NCBI RefSeq assembly: GCF_036567765.1
Contig: NZ_DATCTU010000032.1
Coordinates: 124,001-188,000 of the forward strand
Direction: 5' to 3'
Source of the DNA: Pseudobacteroides sp.
GTDB lineage: Bacteria > Bacillota > Clostridia > Acetivibrionales > DSM-2933
DNA length: 64,000 nt
This document shows positions 17,894 to 27,018 of this stretch, one piece after another; position 1 is the stretch's first letter; every line of letters starts with the position of its first letter. The notes beneath the pieces are model-generated. The model had not been told where the DNA came from. It saw nothing but the letters and a program-made list of their open reading frames with translations, and made no database searches. Position numbers and translations under genes: made by a program.

Positions 17894-18211
17894 ATGGCTT
17901 GGATATATCTTATTATTGCAGGGATTTTTGAGGTTGTTTGGGCGATTGGGCTCAAGTATTCTCAAGGATTTACTAAGCTGTTCCCATCACTGGTTACGTT
18001 TGGGGGAATGGTGATAAGTTTTTATTTATTATCAATATCTATAAAGACACTTCCTTTAGGGACTGCATATGCTATTTGGACAGGCATTGGTGCTTTAGGC
18101 TCTGTAATTCTGGGAATATTGCTTTTTAGCGAGCCGCTAAACATATCTAGGGTTATATTTCTATCTTTGATTCTTGCAGGAATTATTGGATTAAAGATGA
18201 CTACAGTCTGA
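17894..18211 (+). CDS. sugE: SMR-family exporter, SugE/Gdx type (guanidinium / quaternary ammonium)
   Basis: About 105 residues with four membrane helices, the standard SMR size. It opens MAWIYLIIAGIFEVVWAIGL. The Glu in helix 1 (FEVVWAIGLK) is the conserved proton/substrate site, and TAYAIWTGIGALG with GIIGLKM at the end are typical of the SugE/Gdx branch rather than EmrE. Gdx proteins export guanidinium by proton antiport; some accept quaternary ammonium drugs. I searched the upstream DNA by eye for a guanidine riboswitch and saw none. ATG 17876 is an alternative start; 17894 gives the usual N-terminus. Confidence 0.88.
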   Translation: MAWIYLIIAGIFEVVWAIGLKYSQGFTKLFPSLVTFGGMVISFYLLSISIKTLPLGTAYAIWTGIGALGSVILGILLFSEPLNISRVIFLSLILAGIIGLKMTTV

Positions 18212-18373
18212 TTGACAGATTGGTTTCGTACAGTAAAATTTCAACATAGTATTGTAAATTTTGGAAGGTTTATATATAATAAAAATATACTTAGTAAAGC
18301 ATTGTTGACGCGTTGTTATTGTAAATCTTATAGGAAATATAAATTTATAAATGTTTTTAAAGGGGGAATATCA

Positions 18374-20221
18374 ATGAGACTTGATCTAAAATTCAAGAAG
18401 GGAATAGTTCTAATGCTGACAGTCATATTGATGCTAAGTGTACCGTTGGTAGTATCAGGCGAAGAGAATTCTGTATCTGCCAAAATATCGACTGCAATAA
18501 CGTGGACAAACCCAATAAATGTACCTGTGGGGCCTACTTTAGCTGGTGCACAGGGATTAACAATATCTTTGAGTGATATTAATGGGAATCCATTGAAGAA
18601 CAAACCCATTACATGGGATGCACAGTCAGTCTATGTTGAGAATAGAACCACCACGACTAACGAAGATGGTATTTCACAAAATGTATTTTATGTAGCACAT
18701 GCGGATAGGAATGCAACCTATACAGCTACTATTGCTGTGAGGTTTGCAGGGGATGATACGTATGAAAAATCCCAGTACATCATGTCCATCAAGTGTTATG
18801 ATTACGGACCACCTACACCGGTAACGTCAACACCTGAGCCGCCAATACAAACACCTGGCACTCCAAGCACAGCATCTCCGGCACCCACAACTCCAACGGC
18901 ACCACCGCCGACTCCTGTAGTATCCATGCCATGCACAGATGTACCTGTATCCCCAATATCCGGATATCCAACTATAAATAAGAATCAGTTCCTGTTCGTA
19001 GATGCCCACATTTACAAGGAAGGCAGGGGGAATGTGGGGCCTGGAATGATGATAGATTTCCCGACTTACACATATTCGGCCGCAAATAAAATGTTAACCA
19101 GCTATATAGAAGTTGCCAACTATAATGCCAATACCAATGTAATCATAGGCTCGGGAACAAGTATAACCGGAACAGCCGGAGGAGGTGCGGCTACCAGACT
19201 CAATGCATATAATACCTATGCTTATGAAGGGCTATATTATTTTGACAGTAACCTTACGGTGCATTTCTTTATGAATGGTGCATGGAGAACTGTGGCGGTG
19301 GGGGAAGAATGGGCAGAAACAATAGAGCAAAAGACTGAAACAGGCGGTGTTTTTCTTATTACATATACCATAAACAACTATGGATTGCATGAGAAAGGAA
19401 GGTTTATGCTACCTATATCATCCATCACGCCAACAGTTTCACCCATACCGACGCCAACTGCGGCAAAAAAGTTTAAATTATGCGGGTTTATAAAACCTGA
19501 GCCCGAGGGTAGTAACAAAAGCTCTTATGCAGGGTTTAAGGTCGAGATACCTAGTTTAGGCATATCGGTATTAACAAATCCACTTGGGTACTATGAATTT
19601 AATGATCTACCTGAAAGAAGCCATAATATAGAGTATACTATAAAGGTAACCAAACCAGGCTACCTGACCAATACAGTACCATATATAGCATTTATTGAAG
19701 ACACCGAAGTTGGCTCAATTGAACAGCCGATATTCATGTATTCAGGAGATGTTAATGCTGATGGAAGCATAAATATGAGCGATATCATGGGCATTGCAAA
19801 AGCCTTCAATAACACGGTTAACGATGCTCTGTTTAATGAAGCTGCTGATTTGAATGATGATAATGTAGTAAATATGATGGATGTAATAATTGTTGCTAAA
19901 AACTTTAACAGACTAGAGAGCGATTATCCAGAGCCTTCAATTATGTATATGGAATATATAAGTGCCAAGGTTGATGACAATATTCAAATAGCTTTAAATG
20001 AAGGCGGCATTGCGGGTATAACCTGGATATATAAAGTCGTAAGTGGCGACAGCAATATTAAATTTGTATCAAAAACAACCGGAACGATACCTTACCCTGA
20101 TGCTTTTGCACGGAGTACCTGGACTTTTAAGGCTCTATCTGCAGGAACTACAACAGTAATATTTGATTCTTCCTATGGAGTTGATATGAAATATTTTATA
20201 AATATTACAAAAAAGCAATAA
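18374..20221 (+). CDS. secreted cellulosomal protein: Ig-like domain, Pro/Thr linker, type I dockerin, chagasin-like inhibitor domain
   Basis: 615 residues from ATG 18374 (GGGGG upstream). Domains in order: signal peptide (1-30); a Big-type Ig-like domain (about 35-135); a Pro/Thr linker (about 140-185); an uncharacterised beta domain (about 190-350); a short second linker; a carboxypeptidase-regulatory-like domain with NPLGYYEFNDLP (about 365-455). Next is a dockerin with DVNADGSINMSD and DLNDDNVVNMMD (about 460-515). The last roughly 95 residues resemble the chagasin/I42 cysteine-protease inhibitor fold (GGIAGITWIYKV, then RSTWTFKALSAGTTTVIF). It would be a scaffold-bound protease inhibitor outside the cell. 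The I42 call is by motif only. Confidence 0.8.
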   Translation: MRLDLKFKKGIVLMLTVILMLSVPLVVSGEENSVSAKISTAITWTNPINVPVGPTLAGAQGLTISLSDINGNPLKNKPITWDAQSVYVENRTTTTNEDGISQNVFYVAHADRNATYTATIAVRFAGDDTYEKSQYIMSIKCYDYGPPTPVTSTPEPPIQTPGTPSTASPAPTTPTAPPPTPVVSMPCTDVPVSPISGYPTINKNQFLFVDAHIYKEGRGNVGPGMMIDFPTYTYSAANKMLTSYIEVANYNANTNVIIGSGTSITGTAGGGAATRLNAYNTYAYEGLYYFDSNLTVHFFMNGAWRTVAVGEEWAETIEQKTETGGVFLITYTINNYGLHEKGRFMLPISSITPTVSPIPTPTAAKKFKLCGFIKPEPEGSNKSSYAGFKVEIPSLGISVLTNPLGYYEFNDLPERSHNIEYTIKVTKPGYLTNTVPYIAFIEDTEVGSIEQPIFMYSGDVNADGSINMSDIMGIAKAFNNTVNDALFNEAADLNDDNVVNMMDVIIVAKNFNRLESDYPEPSIMYMEYISAKVDDNIQIALNEGGIAGITWIYKVVSGDSNIKFVSKTTGTIPYPDAFARSTWTFKALSAGTTTVIFDSSYGVDMKYFINITKKQ

Positions 20222-20259
20222 ATTTGTGAGAGGGTAACCGGATATTGATAGTATCCACC

Positions 20260-20313
20260 TTTTATATAGATACCGAACAGTAAAGTTATATGCAGTTCGG
20301 TATCTATATAAAA
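20260..20313. terminator. bidirectional terminator between convergent genes
   Basis: A 19-bp perfect stem (TTTTATATAGATACCGAAC, 20260-20278, with 20295-20313) has A/T tracts on both sides, so it can end transcription from either strand. Confidence 0.85.
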
Positions 20314-20316
20314 ACT

Positions 20317-22086
20317 TTAAAGATTGTTAGGGCAATCCATTAGTTTTGTTTTCCTCATGCTTATGGCACCGGTTGGACATACTCTGAGGCAGCGACCGCA
20401 GCGTATACAATTCTTGTTGTCAATCCATATAAATGTAGAATCCTCAATTTTATCAGCGGTATGGGCTTTTATTATAGTTCCGTTGTCATCATATTCAAAT
20501 TGGGAGACCATCTTGATGCAATCCCTAGGAGATACATCAATACACCATTTACATTGAATGCATAGTTCAGCATCGATTTCAAGTTTGTAATGACATAAAT
20601 AACAGCGGGTTGAATGAATCTGGGTCTCTTTATCGGAGTATACTTTCTCCACTTCTGTATTTCCCGGTATCCTGCTCTTTACATCAATATTTCGGACAGG
20701 CAGATTGAACTGCACGTCATGGTGACGCTGGCGGCCGGTTTCTCCGTTTTCATTGGCTGTTTCAATTAAGACCTTCCTTTGCAGTCGGTCTTCCTTTGTA
20801 AGGTATTTATCAATAAGTCGTGCTGCTTCCTTTCCATCGGCGATAGACTGTATAACATTGAGGCTTCCGTTTAGAAAATCCCCTGCGGTAAATAAATTTG
20901 CCCTTGTTGTTCTGAATTTTTCTGCCATACTGATTCCATCAGGCAAAATTGAATAATCTTGCTTTTGTCCGATTGCCATAATAAGATGATTGCATTTAAG
21001 TTCTGCTTCACTTCCTTCAATGGGCAAGATATCACCCTTTTCAGAATGAACGGATTTTTTTATGTAGTTCTTTTGAAAAATTACAGATTGCAGTCTGCCA
21101 TTCTTGCTATTAACTGATAGGGGAGACAACAAAGTGAGTATATTAATGTTCTCCTTCTCAATTTCTTCCCTTTCTTCCATATCTGCTGCTAAAAACTCCT
21201 CAGTTCTTCGATAAACAATGGTAACGTTCCCGGTATTACCTAAAAGCTTTCGAGCAGTTCTTGCACAAGCCCTTGCTGAATCAACTGCAGTAAAGCCGCC
21301 TCCGATTATTATTACATCACCTGTTAATTCCTTTATATTTTCATTGTTGTACTGCTTCATAAATTCAAGACCCGACAGGTATTGATTGTCTTTAAGGCCA
21401 GGAAGATTTATGACGTTGGGGTGTGTTGTCCCTGTGCAAACAAGAACAGCATTATACTCTTTAGTGATATTTTCCAATTCTGATTTTCCAACAAAACTTC
21501 CTGTTTTTACATCAACACCGGTAGAAATTATTTGATCAATTTCCTCTTCTACTATTGACAGAGGGAGCCTGAACCTTGGGATGCCGTCTATCAGCATTCC
21601 TCCGAGGTGATTTTCCTTTTCAAAAACGGTGACCTTATGACCGAATCTTATCAGCTCTCTTGCTGCTGCAAGGCCGGCAGGGCCTCCGCCTATTACAGCA
21701 ATCTTAAAACCTGTATTGGAAAACCATGGAGCAGGTAGCTTGATTGGTCTTGCAGCCCTGTCTGCAGCCGAGCGTTTCAATCTGCATATTTCAACTGGGC
21801 CGTTTATATCAGTCCAATTATGCCTGCATTTTTTTTGGCAGGGTCTAGCACAAATTCTGCCTAAAACTCCGGGCATAACATTATCTTCCAAGTTTATTTC
21901 GTATGCCTCATTATATTTTCCTTGAGAAATTTTCTCAATATATCCTGAAACATCGGTCATGGCAGGACATTCTGCCTGACATGGAACGCTTGTTTTCTGA
22001 GAATAAAAATCTCTGGCTTCTATTCCAAAACCTTGGGGCACAGATAGTTCAACAGGGGCTTTTGCCTTTTTATATTGATATCTCAT
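20317..22086 (-). CDS. GltD-like FAD/NAD(P) oxidoreductase with C-terminal ferredoxin domain
   Basis: 589 residues. The N-terminal Fe-S region (CQAECPAMTDVSGYI, then CARPCQKKC) and two Rossmann motifs (IGGGPAGLAAAREL for FAD, IIGGGFTAVDSARA for NAD(P)H) match the small subunit of glutamate synthase. A C-terminal ferredoxin module follows, with CIQCKWC and CIRCGRCLRVCP. In the first ferredoxin motif the usual Cys-Pro is Ser-Pro (CIDVSPRDC), with a Cys four residues later. The start overlaps the end of the siroheme reductase gene by four bases. It most likely passes electrons from NAD(P)H to that reductase; glutamate synthase activity is unlikely because no large subunit is nearby. Confidence 0.85.
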   Translation of the reverse strand: MRYQYKKAKAPVELSVPQGFGIEARDFYSQKTSVPCQAECPAMTDVSGYIEKISQGKYNEAYEINLEDNVMPGVLGRICARPCQKKCRHNWTDINGPVEICRLKRSAADRAARPIKLPAPWFSNTGFKIAVIGGGPAGLAAARELIRFGHKVTVFEKENHLGGMLIDGIPRFRLPLSIVEEEIDQIISTGVDVKTGSFVGKSELENITKEYNAVLVCTGTTHPNVINLPGLKDNQYLSGLEFMKQYNNENIKELTGDVIIIGGGFTAVDSARACARTARKLLGNTGNVTIVYRRTEEFLAADMEEREEIEKENINILTLLSPLSVNSKNGRLQSVIFQKNYIKKSVHSEKGDILPIEGSEAELKCNHLIMAIGQKQDYSILPDGISMAEKFRTTRANLFTAGDFLNGSLNVIQSIADGKEAARLIDKYLTKEDRLQRKVLIETANENGETGRQRHHDVQFNLPVRNIDVKSRIPGNTEVEKVYSDKETQIHSTRCYLCHYKLEIDAELCIQCKWCIDVSPRDCIKMVSQFEYDDNGTIIKAHTADKIEDSTFIWIDNKNCIRCGRCLRVCPTGAISMRKTKLMDCPNNL

Positions 22087-23666
22087 ATATAAACGATCTC
22101 CTTAAAATATTCTATTCCCTTTCGGTCTATATAGTTTTTAATGGTTTCAGTGCTTCCCAGGTTTGCGAGGAAATCATCAAGTAAATTCTTTAAGACATCC
22201 GGGCAATCCGAGTGCTTAAATTCTCCAAGCTCTTTCCCATGATCTCTTTGATCACCGCCCACCAATACCTCATATCCTTCTACCGAGCCCGATTCCTCCC
22301 TGATCCTCATACCTCTGAAGCCTATATCGGCAATTCTGTATGGTGAGCATGAATTTGGGCAGCCTGTTATATTGATAATCCCCTTTTTTGTAATAGATTC
22401 GTATTTTTTACTGCTTACGATGGGTATAAGCAGGTCATACAGCGACCTTGTGGAGGTTACAGCCTTGGGGCAGTATGATGTTCCGACGCATGAAACTATA
22501 TCCTTGAGGGTAGAAAAGCCGGTTGTTTGAAAACCCGTTTCATGAATTATCTTTCTTAGCTCAGGTGCTTTATTATTATCTATGCCATGAATAGACAAAT
22601 TCTGCCTGTTATCGGTATATACCTTTCCGTTACCGTAAATTTCCGAAAGCTCTGCTATTTTATTAAGATTTGAAGCTTCTATTTCACCCTTTGGAATGAT
22701 AATTCTGACTTGAGTTTTGTCGTTTGGTTCAGTGAAGATATCTTCGTCAACTAGAGGTCTTGGGGGTATCTCAACACCAAAGTCAGCCACATCCTCATGC
22801 AGGATTTTTTTTGCATCAAAACCTTCATTGCTGAAGTTTTGCAGTACTATTTGACGGCATCTGTCCATCCCATACCTATCAACTACAAACTTGAGTCTCG
22901 ATGTACTGCGGTTATAGCGGTCGCCGTAATCCCTATACAAAAGTGCAATTGCCCTGCATACTTCTTTGATTTGGCCTTCCGGTACAAAGCCGAAGAGGTT
23001 CTGAGCTACAAAGGGTTTCCAGCCCATGCCGCCTCCAATAACAACCTTGAAGCCGTTTTCAGCCTTGTTTTTGTTTTGTCTTGTTATTGCTATAATTCCT
23101 ATACAATTCATATAAGGTTGACCGCAAGAAGCTGAACAGCCCGAAAATGTTATTTTTAGTTTTCTCGGAAGGTTATCAAGGTCTCTGAAGCTTGTAAGAT
23201 ATTTCATTGTCTCGATTGCATGGGGAAGTATATTAAACCTCTTGTATTTGCAGGTTTCCGCAAGAGGACATGCAGGAATGGTTCGGACAACATCTCCGCA
23301 TCCATGGAAGGTAGAAAGCCCATTATTTTTTATGTCTCTCATAAGTTTGGGCAGATCAGGAAGCTTAAGCGTATGGAGCTGCAAGGCCTGACGTGTTGTA
23401 ATGGATATTAACCCCTTAGCATACTTCTGTGCTGCTTCTGCTACTTTTCTTGCCTGTGAGGATGTAAGCATACCGCCAGGGATAACAACCCTAGCCATAA
23501 AATCTCCGGTTTGCCTTGATTGATAAACACCGTACCATTTTGATATCAATGATTCTTCCTTTGAAATTTTGCTTCTTCGAGCTATTTCATCATAGTCTAT
23601 CACCAAGCCCTGATCTTTTATGTATTCCTCCTCACTCCTTCTTTCAAACTCATCCTTATATTGCAT
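22083..23666 (-). CDS. siroheme/[4Fe-4S] nitrite or sulfite reductase
   Basis: 527 residues with the duplicated ferredoxin-like half domains and siroheme domains of this family. The cluster/siroheme ligands are C393, C399, C436 and C440 (CVGTSYC, GCPNSC). Such enzymes reduce sulfite to sulfide or nitrite to ammonia by six electrons, for assimilation. The electron donor would be the FAD/Fe-S protein encoded next in the operon. Which substrate is used cannot be read from the sequence alone. The start at ATG 23666 gives the expected N-terminus. Confidence 0.88.
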   Translation of the reverse strand: MQYKDEFERRSEEEYIKDQGLVIDYDEIARRSKISKEESLISKWYGVYQSRQTGDFMARVVIPGGMLTSSQARKVAEAAQKYAKGLISITTRQALQLHTLKLPDLPKLMRDIKNNGLSTFHGCGDVVRTIPACPLAETCKYKRFNILPHAIETMKYLTSFRDLDNLPRKLKITFSGCSASCGQPYMNCIGIIAITRQNKNKAENGFKVVIGGGMGWKPFVAQNLFGFVPEGQIKEVCRAIALLYRDYGDRYNRSTSRLKFVVDRYGMDRCRQIVLQNFSNEGFDAKKILHEDVADFGVEIPPRPLVDEDIFTEPNDKTQVRIIIPKGEIEASNLNKIAELSEIYGNGKVYTDNRQNLSIHGIDNNKAPELRKIIHETGFQTTGFSTLKDIVSCVGTSYCPKAVTSTRSLYDLLIPIVSSKKYESITKKGIINITGCPNSCSPYRIADIGFRGMRIREESGSVEGYEVLVGGDQRDHGKELGEFKHSDCPDVLKNLLDDFLANLGSTETIKNYIDRKGIEYFKEIVYI

Positions 23667-23823
23667 AAATGCCTCCTATCACCAAGAATATATTATAATT
23701 TTATGCATTTGACTCTGCTAAATATATTTGTGATATATACCTCAGTAATCCATTATTTAAACATTTTTATGTATTGGAAGACTATTTTGGCTTGGAGTAA
23801 TGAAATTTTGAAGATATCGAAAA

Positions 23824-23860
23824 GGGTGATACAGAACTAAAAATTAGTTTTGTATCACCC
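23824..23860 (-). terminator. terminator after the second GGDEF + HD-GYP gene
   Basis: GGGTGATACA...TGTATCACCC with an inner AACTA/TTAGTT continuation forms a stem of about 16 bp, followed on the minus strand by TTTTCG. It lies 26 bp beyond the stop codon at 23886. Confidence 0.75.
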
Positions 23861-23885
23861 CTAAATTCTAACGGTAAATTTTATA

Positions 23886-25439
23886 TCAAACCTTCTGAAA
23901 AACAGGCTGCTTTTCCGGGATAGAACTTGTTTCAACCTTATAGTTGTATTTAATAGACATTTTGTTTCTCATAAGTCTAACAAACAGACTTGCAATTTTG
24001 GGATCAAATTGTGAGCCGGAACATTTTTCTAGCTCAAGAAAGGCTTCTTCTATAGACATGCTCTTTCTGTACGGTCGGTCAGAGACCATTGCATCAAAAG
24101 AATCCGCTACACAAAGTATTCTTGCACCCAAACTGATATTTTCTCCTTCTATACCATGGGGGTATCCCTTGCCATCATACCTTTCATGATGATGAATTAC
24201 ATAATCTATCAGGTTATCAATACCGGATAATGGCTGTAAAATATTTGCACTATTTACAGGGTGTTGACGGACTAAATCAAACTCTTCGCTGGTTAAACGG
24301 CCTATTTTGTTTAAAACAGATTTTGGTAATTCGATTTTTCCTATATCATGCAAGAGACCTGCATATAATATTGCTTGTATTTCTTTAAGCTCCAATCCCA
24401 TTGCCTCAGCTATCATTACAGCGTATGAAGAAACTCTCTCACAATGTCCGAATGTATATTTGTCTTTCGCAACTATGGTGCTTAACAAGCCCTTGAAGAC
24501 TCCAACCATTTGCTCATCCGACTTCATGCCCTTATGAATCTGAAGCATGATATCCTGGTAGAAATGGACTTTATCATCACCCATATTTTTTGACTGGTAC
24601 AAGGCCATATTTGCATGCGAAATCAATTCTTCCTTGCTGCTTGAAATGCTTGGATATTCGGATAGACCGATAGAAAATGTAATTTTATTTACAAAGCTGT
24701 CATTGTAATATTCATTTTTAAGCTTCTCGTATTCGTCATATAATCTTTTTGCTTCTTTTTCGAGTGATTCTAAATCTTTATTTAAAACCAGGATAGCGAA
24801 CTCGTCTCCGCCGAACCTGCAAATAATATCATTTTTATGTACAATTCTCTTCAGAATGGCCCCAGTATTTTTTAATATTGTATCTCCATAGCTATGGCCG
24901 TATAAATCGCTATACATTCTGAAGCTGTCTATATCAATAAGGATTAAACCGATTGAATCACCGTTTTTGGAAGAATCCTTTATTTTATTTTCTAGAGTTG
25001 TGTGAAAGTACCTCTGATTAAACACGCCAGTCAGTTCATCAGTAATTGCTAATCTTTGCATTTCTTTACGATGCTTTTCCTGCCTTGCTGAAATAATGCC
25101 CACAACCAATATCCAAATGGCTATCACAAATGTAGATATCAAGCCCACTAAAAAGCTGTAATGTTTTGTGTCCATATATCCTATAAACACAAAAAACATA
25201 TCTTTTATGTTAAAAACAAGGGATATTAGCATTCCGGTAATTCCAAAACGTAAGGCCAGATAAACTAAAGCAAATGCTAGAAATTGTCCTACATATGCTT
25301 TTGCTTCAATAGAATTGAAAATTTGGGAACCAGAAAATAAAATAATAAATAGAAGGCTGCATATAAACTCAGCTTTTCTCATGCGTGTGCAAAGATAATC
25401 ATTCTTAAAATTTGCAAGATATTCTTTTAAATTAGGCAT
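23886..25439 (-). CDS. membrane-bound GGDEF + HD-GYP c-di-GMP enzyme
   Basis: About 517 residues from ATG 25439 (AAAGG upstream; a GTG at 25475 lacks a ribosome site). Four membrane segments lie in residues 25-130. GGDEF follows, with FGGDEFAILV intact, and then HD-GYP with LHDIGK and HHHERYDGKGYP intact. It shares its layout with the protein at 10860-12488, but the membrane parts differ, suggesting different inputs. I saw no c-di-GMP riboswitch upstream of this copy. It may both make and break c-di-GMP. Confidence 0.88.
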   Translation of the reverse strand: MPNLKEYLANFKNDYLCTRMRKAEFICSLLFIILFSGSQIFNSIEAKAYVGQFLAFALVYLALRFGITGMLISLVFNIKDMFFVFIGYMDTKHYSFLVGLISTFVIAIWILVVGIISARQEKHRKEMQRLAITDELTGVFNQRYFHTTLENKIKDSSKNGDSIGLILIDIDSFRMYSDLYGHSYGDTILKNTGAILKRIVHKNDIICRFGGDEFAILVLNKDLESLEKEAKRLYDEYEKLKNEYYNDSFVNKITFSIGLSEYPSISSSKEELISHANMALYQSKNMGDDKVHFYQDIMLQIHKGMKSDEQMVGVFKGLLSTIVAKDKYTFGHCERVSSYAVMIAEAMGLELKEIQAILYAGLLHDIGKIELPKSVLNKIGRLTSEEFDLVRQHPVNSANILQPLSGIDNLIDYVIHHHERYDGKGYPHGIEGENISLGARILCVADSFDAMVSDRPYRKSMSIEEAFLELEKCSGSQFDPKIASLFVRLMRNKMSIKYNYKVETSSIPEKQPVFQKV

Positions 25440-25755
25440 AAAACCAAACCTTTCTACTTTAAGGATAGCTGTCACTACTAAGTATTATGGAGTTTATAGT
25501 ACTAAGTAGACAATAAAATGTAAGTCTATTAAGGATATTGAACTTATGGTAAAATAATGTTAAGTTGAGGATTGCTAGAACAAATGATGAAGCCTAAATA
25601 AAGTCACCAAAATTTATTAAGGTAAAAATGTAAAAAATTATTATTCACTATGGAATGGAAATATGTTGGGAAAAGTGTAACACATAATATAATTTTATAT
25701 GATTTTAATAATTATGTCAATTATATTACAATGATGGGAGGGCGATGGGTTTTTT
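25440..25755. other. divergent intergenic region with a direct repeat
   Basis: AT-rich region between divergent genes. TACTAAGTA occurs twice, at 25476-25484 and 25500-25508, 24 bp apart and just upstream of the GGDEF/HD-GYP start. The spacing is close to two helical turns, so a regulator site is possible. The region should also hold the dinB promoter; TTTTATATGATTTTAATAATTATG at 25694-25717 is AT-rich, but no clear -35/-10 pair stands out. Confidence 0.35.
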
Positions 25756-26985
25756 ATGAAAAAAGTAATATTTCTTGTTGATATGAATGCTTTTTTTATC
25801 AGCTGTGAAATGGTAAGAAATCCATACCTTGCTGGTAAGCCGGCAGCAGTTGCCGGTGATCCCAAGAAGCGAGCGGGAATCATACTTGCTGCAAACTATG
25901 AGGCAAGAGCTTATGGCGTTAAAACTGCTATGGTTCTTAAAGATGCACTTCGACTTTGTCCCGGTCTGGTTTTTGTACCCCCGGATCATAGTTATTATGA
26001 ATACAAATCAAAGCAGGTAATGGATATACTTGAAGGCTATACTCCCATTGTTGAACAGAACAGTATTGATGAGGCTTATCTTGATATGACAGGAACAGAA
26101 ATGCTGTTTGGAAAGCCTACTGAGTCGGCCAACTGTATAATGAATGAAATAAAAAACACCCTTGGGCTTTGGTGCTCAATTGGTATCTCTGAAAATAGAT
26201 TTCTTGCAAAAATGGCCTCTGAAATGAAGAAGCCCCTTGGGATAACGGAGTTATGGCAGCATAATGTGCCTGAAAAACTTTGGCCTCACTCTGTAAAGTC
26301 CATGTACGGTGTTGGTGCTAAGACATATGAAAAGCTTAACATGCTTGGAATACAGACCATAGGTCAGCTTGCAAAATATGATAGAAGTTTATTATTTAAG
26401 GTGTTCGGCAAATACGGCAATGAGTTGCATGATCATGCAAACGGGCGGGATTTTTCTTTAGTACAGCCCCATACTGCTGGGGATATGAAGTCCATAGGGC
26501 GGTCAACAACACTGCCGGAGGACCTGACGGATATTGAGAAAGCTAAAGCTACACTTATGGAGCTAACAGAAGAAATTGGTATAACAGCAAGAAAGTTTGG
26601 GAAAAGAGGAAATACCGTTCAAATAACCATTAAATATTCTGACTTTCAGGCTGTAACAAGGCAGACAAGTATCACCCCGACCTGCATTACAAAAGATATC
26701 TATGAGGCGGGCTGCAGATTGCTGGAACAAAACTGGAACAGACTCAGGCCTGTGAGGCTTTTAGGTATAAGTCTCTCAGGATTTGACAAAGATTGTGCCA
26801 AAGGCCAGATATCAATTTTTGATATAGTTCAGGATAGCAAAAAGTGCGATACAAATAATAAACATGATACTCAAAAAAAGCATGAAAAGATTGATAGGGC
26901 TATGGATTCTATAAGGATGAAGCACGGCATGGGGAAGGTTGTAAGGGCAACTCTTGCTAATAGAAAGCAGCAAAGTGACAAATGA
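25756..26985 (+). CDS. dinB: DNA polymerase IV (Y-family)
   Basis: 409 residues. The first catalytic Asp is in FLVDMNAFFISCE and the second catalytic Asp-Glu in NSIDEAYLDM. The steric-gate aromatic is in NAFFISC. The helix-hairpin-helix of the thumb is at GVGAKTYEKLNMLGIQTIGQL, and the little-finger domain covers residues about 240-350. The enzyme performs error-prone synthesis across damaged DNA. The C-terminal tail (after about 360) lacks an obvious beta-clamp motif. GGAGGG upstream supports ATG 25756. I could not pick out a convincing LexA box by eye. Confidence 0.92.
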   Translation: MKKVIFLVDMNAFFISCEMVRNPYLAGKPAAVAGDPKKRAGIILAANYEARAYGVKTAMVLKDALRLCPGLVFVPPDHSYYEYKSKQVMDILEGYTPIVEQNSIDEAYLDMTGTEMLFGKPTESANCIMNEIKNTLGLWCSIGISENRFLAKMASEMKKPLGITELWQHNVPEKLWPHSVKSMYGVGAKTYEKLNMLGIQTIGQLAKYDRSLLFKVFGKYGNELHDHANGRDFSLVQPHTAGDMKSIGRSTTLPEDLTDIEKAKATLMELTEEIGITARKFGKRGNTVQITIKYSDFQAVTRQTSITPTCITKDIYEAGCRLLEQNWNRLRPVRLLGISLSGFDKDCAKGQISIFDIVQDSKKCDTNNKHDTQKKHEKIDRAMDSIRMKHGMGKVVRATLANRKQQSDK

Positions 26986-27018
26986 GAAGTTTAGTTGAGT
27001 GTATTAAGGAGGGTAATA

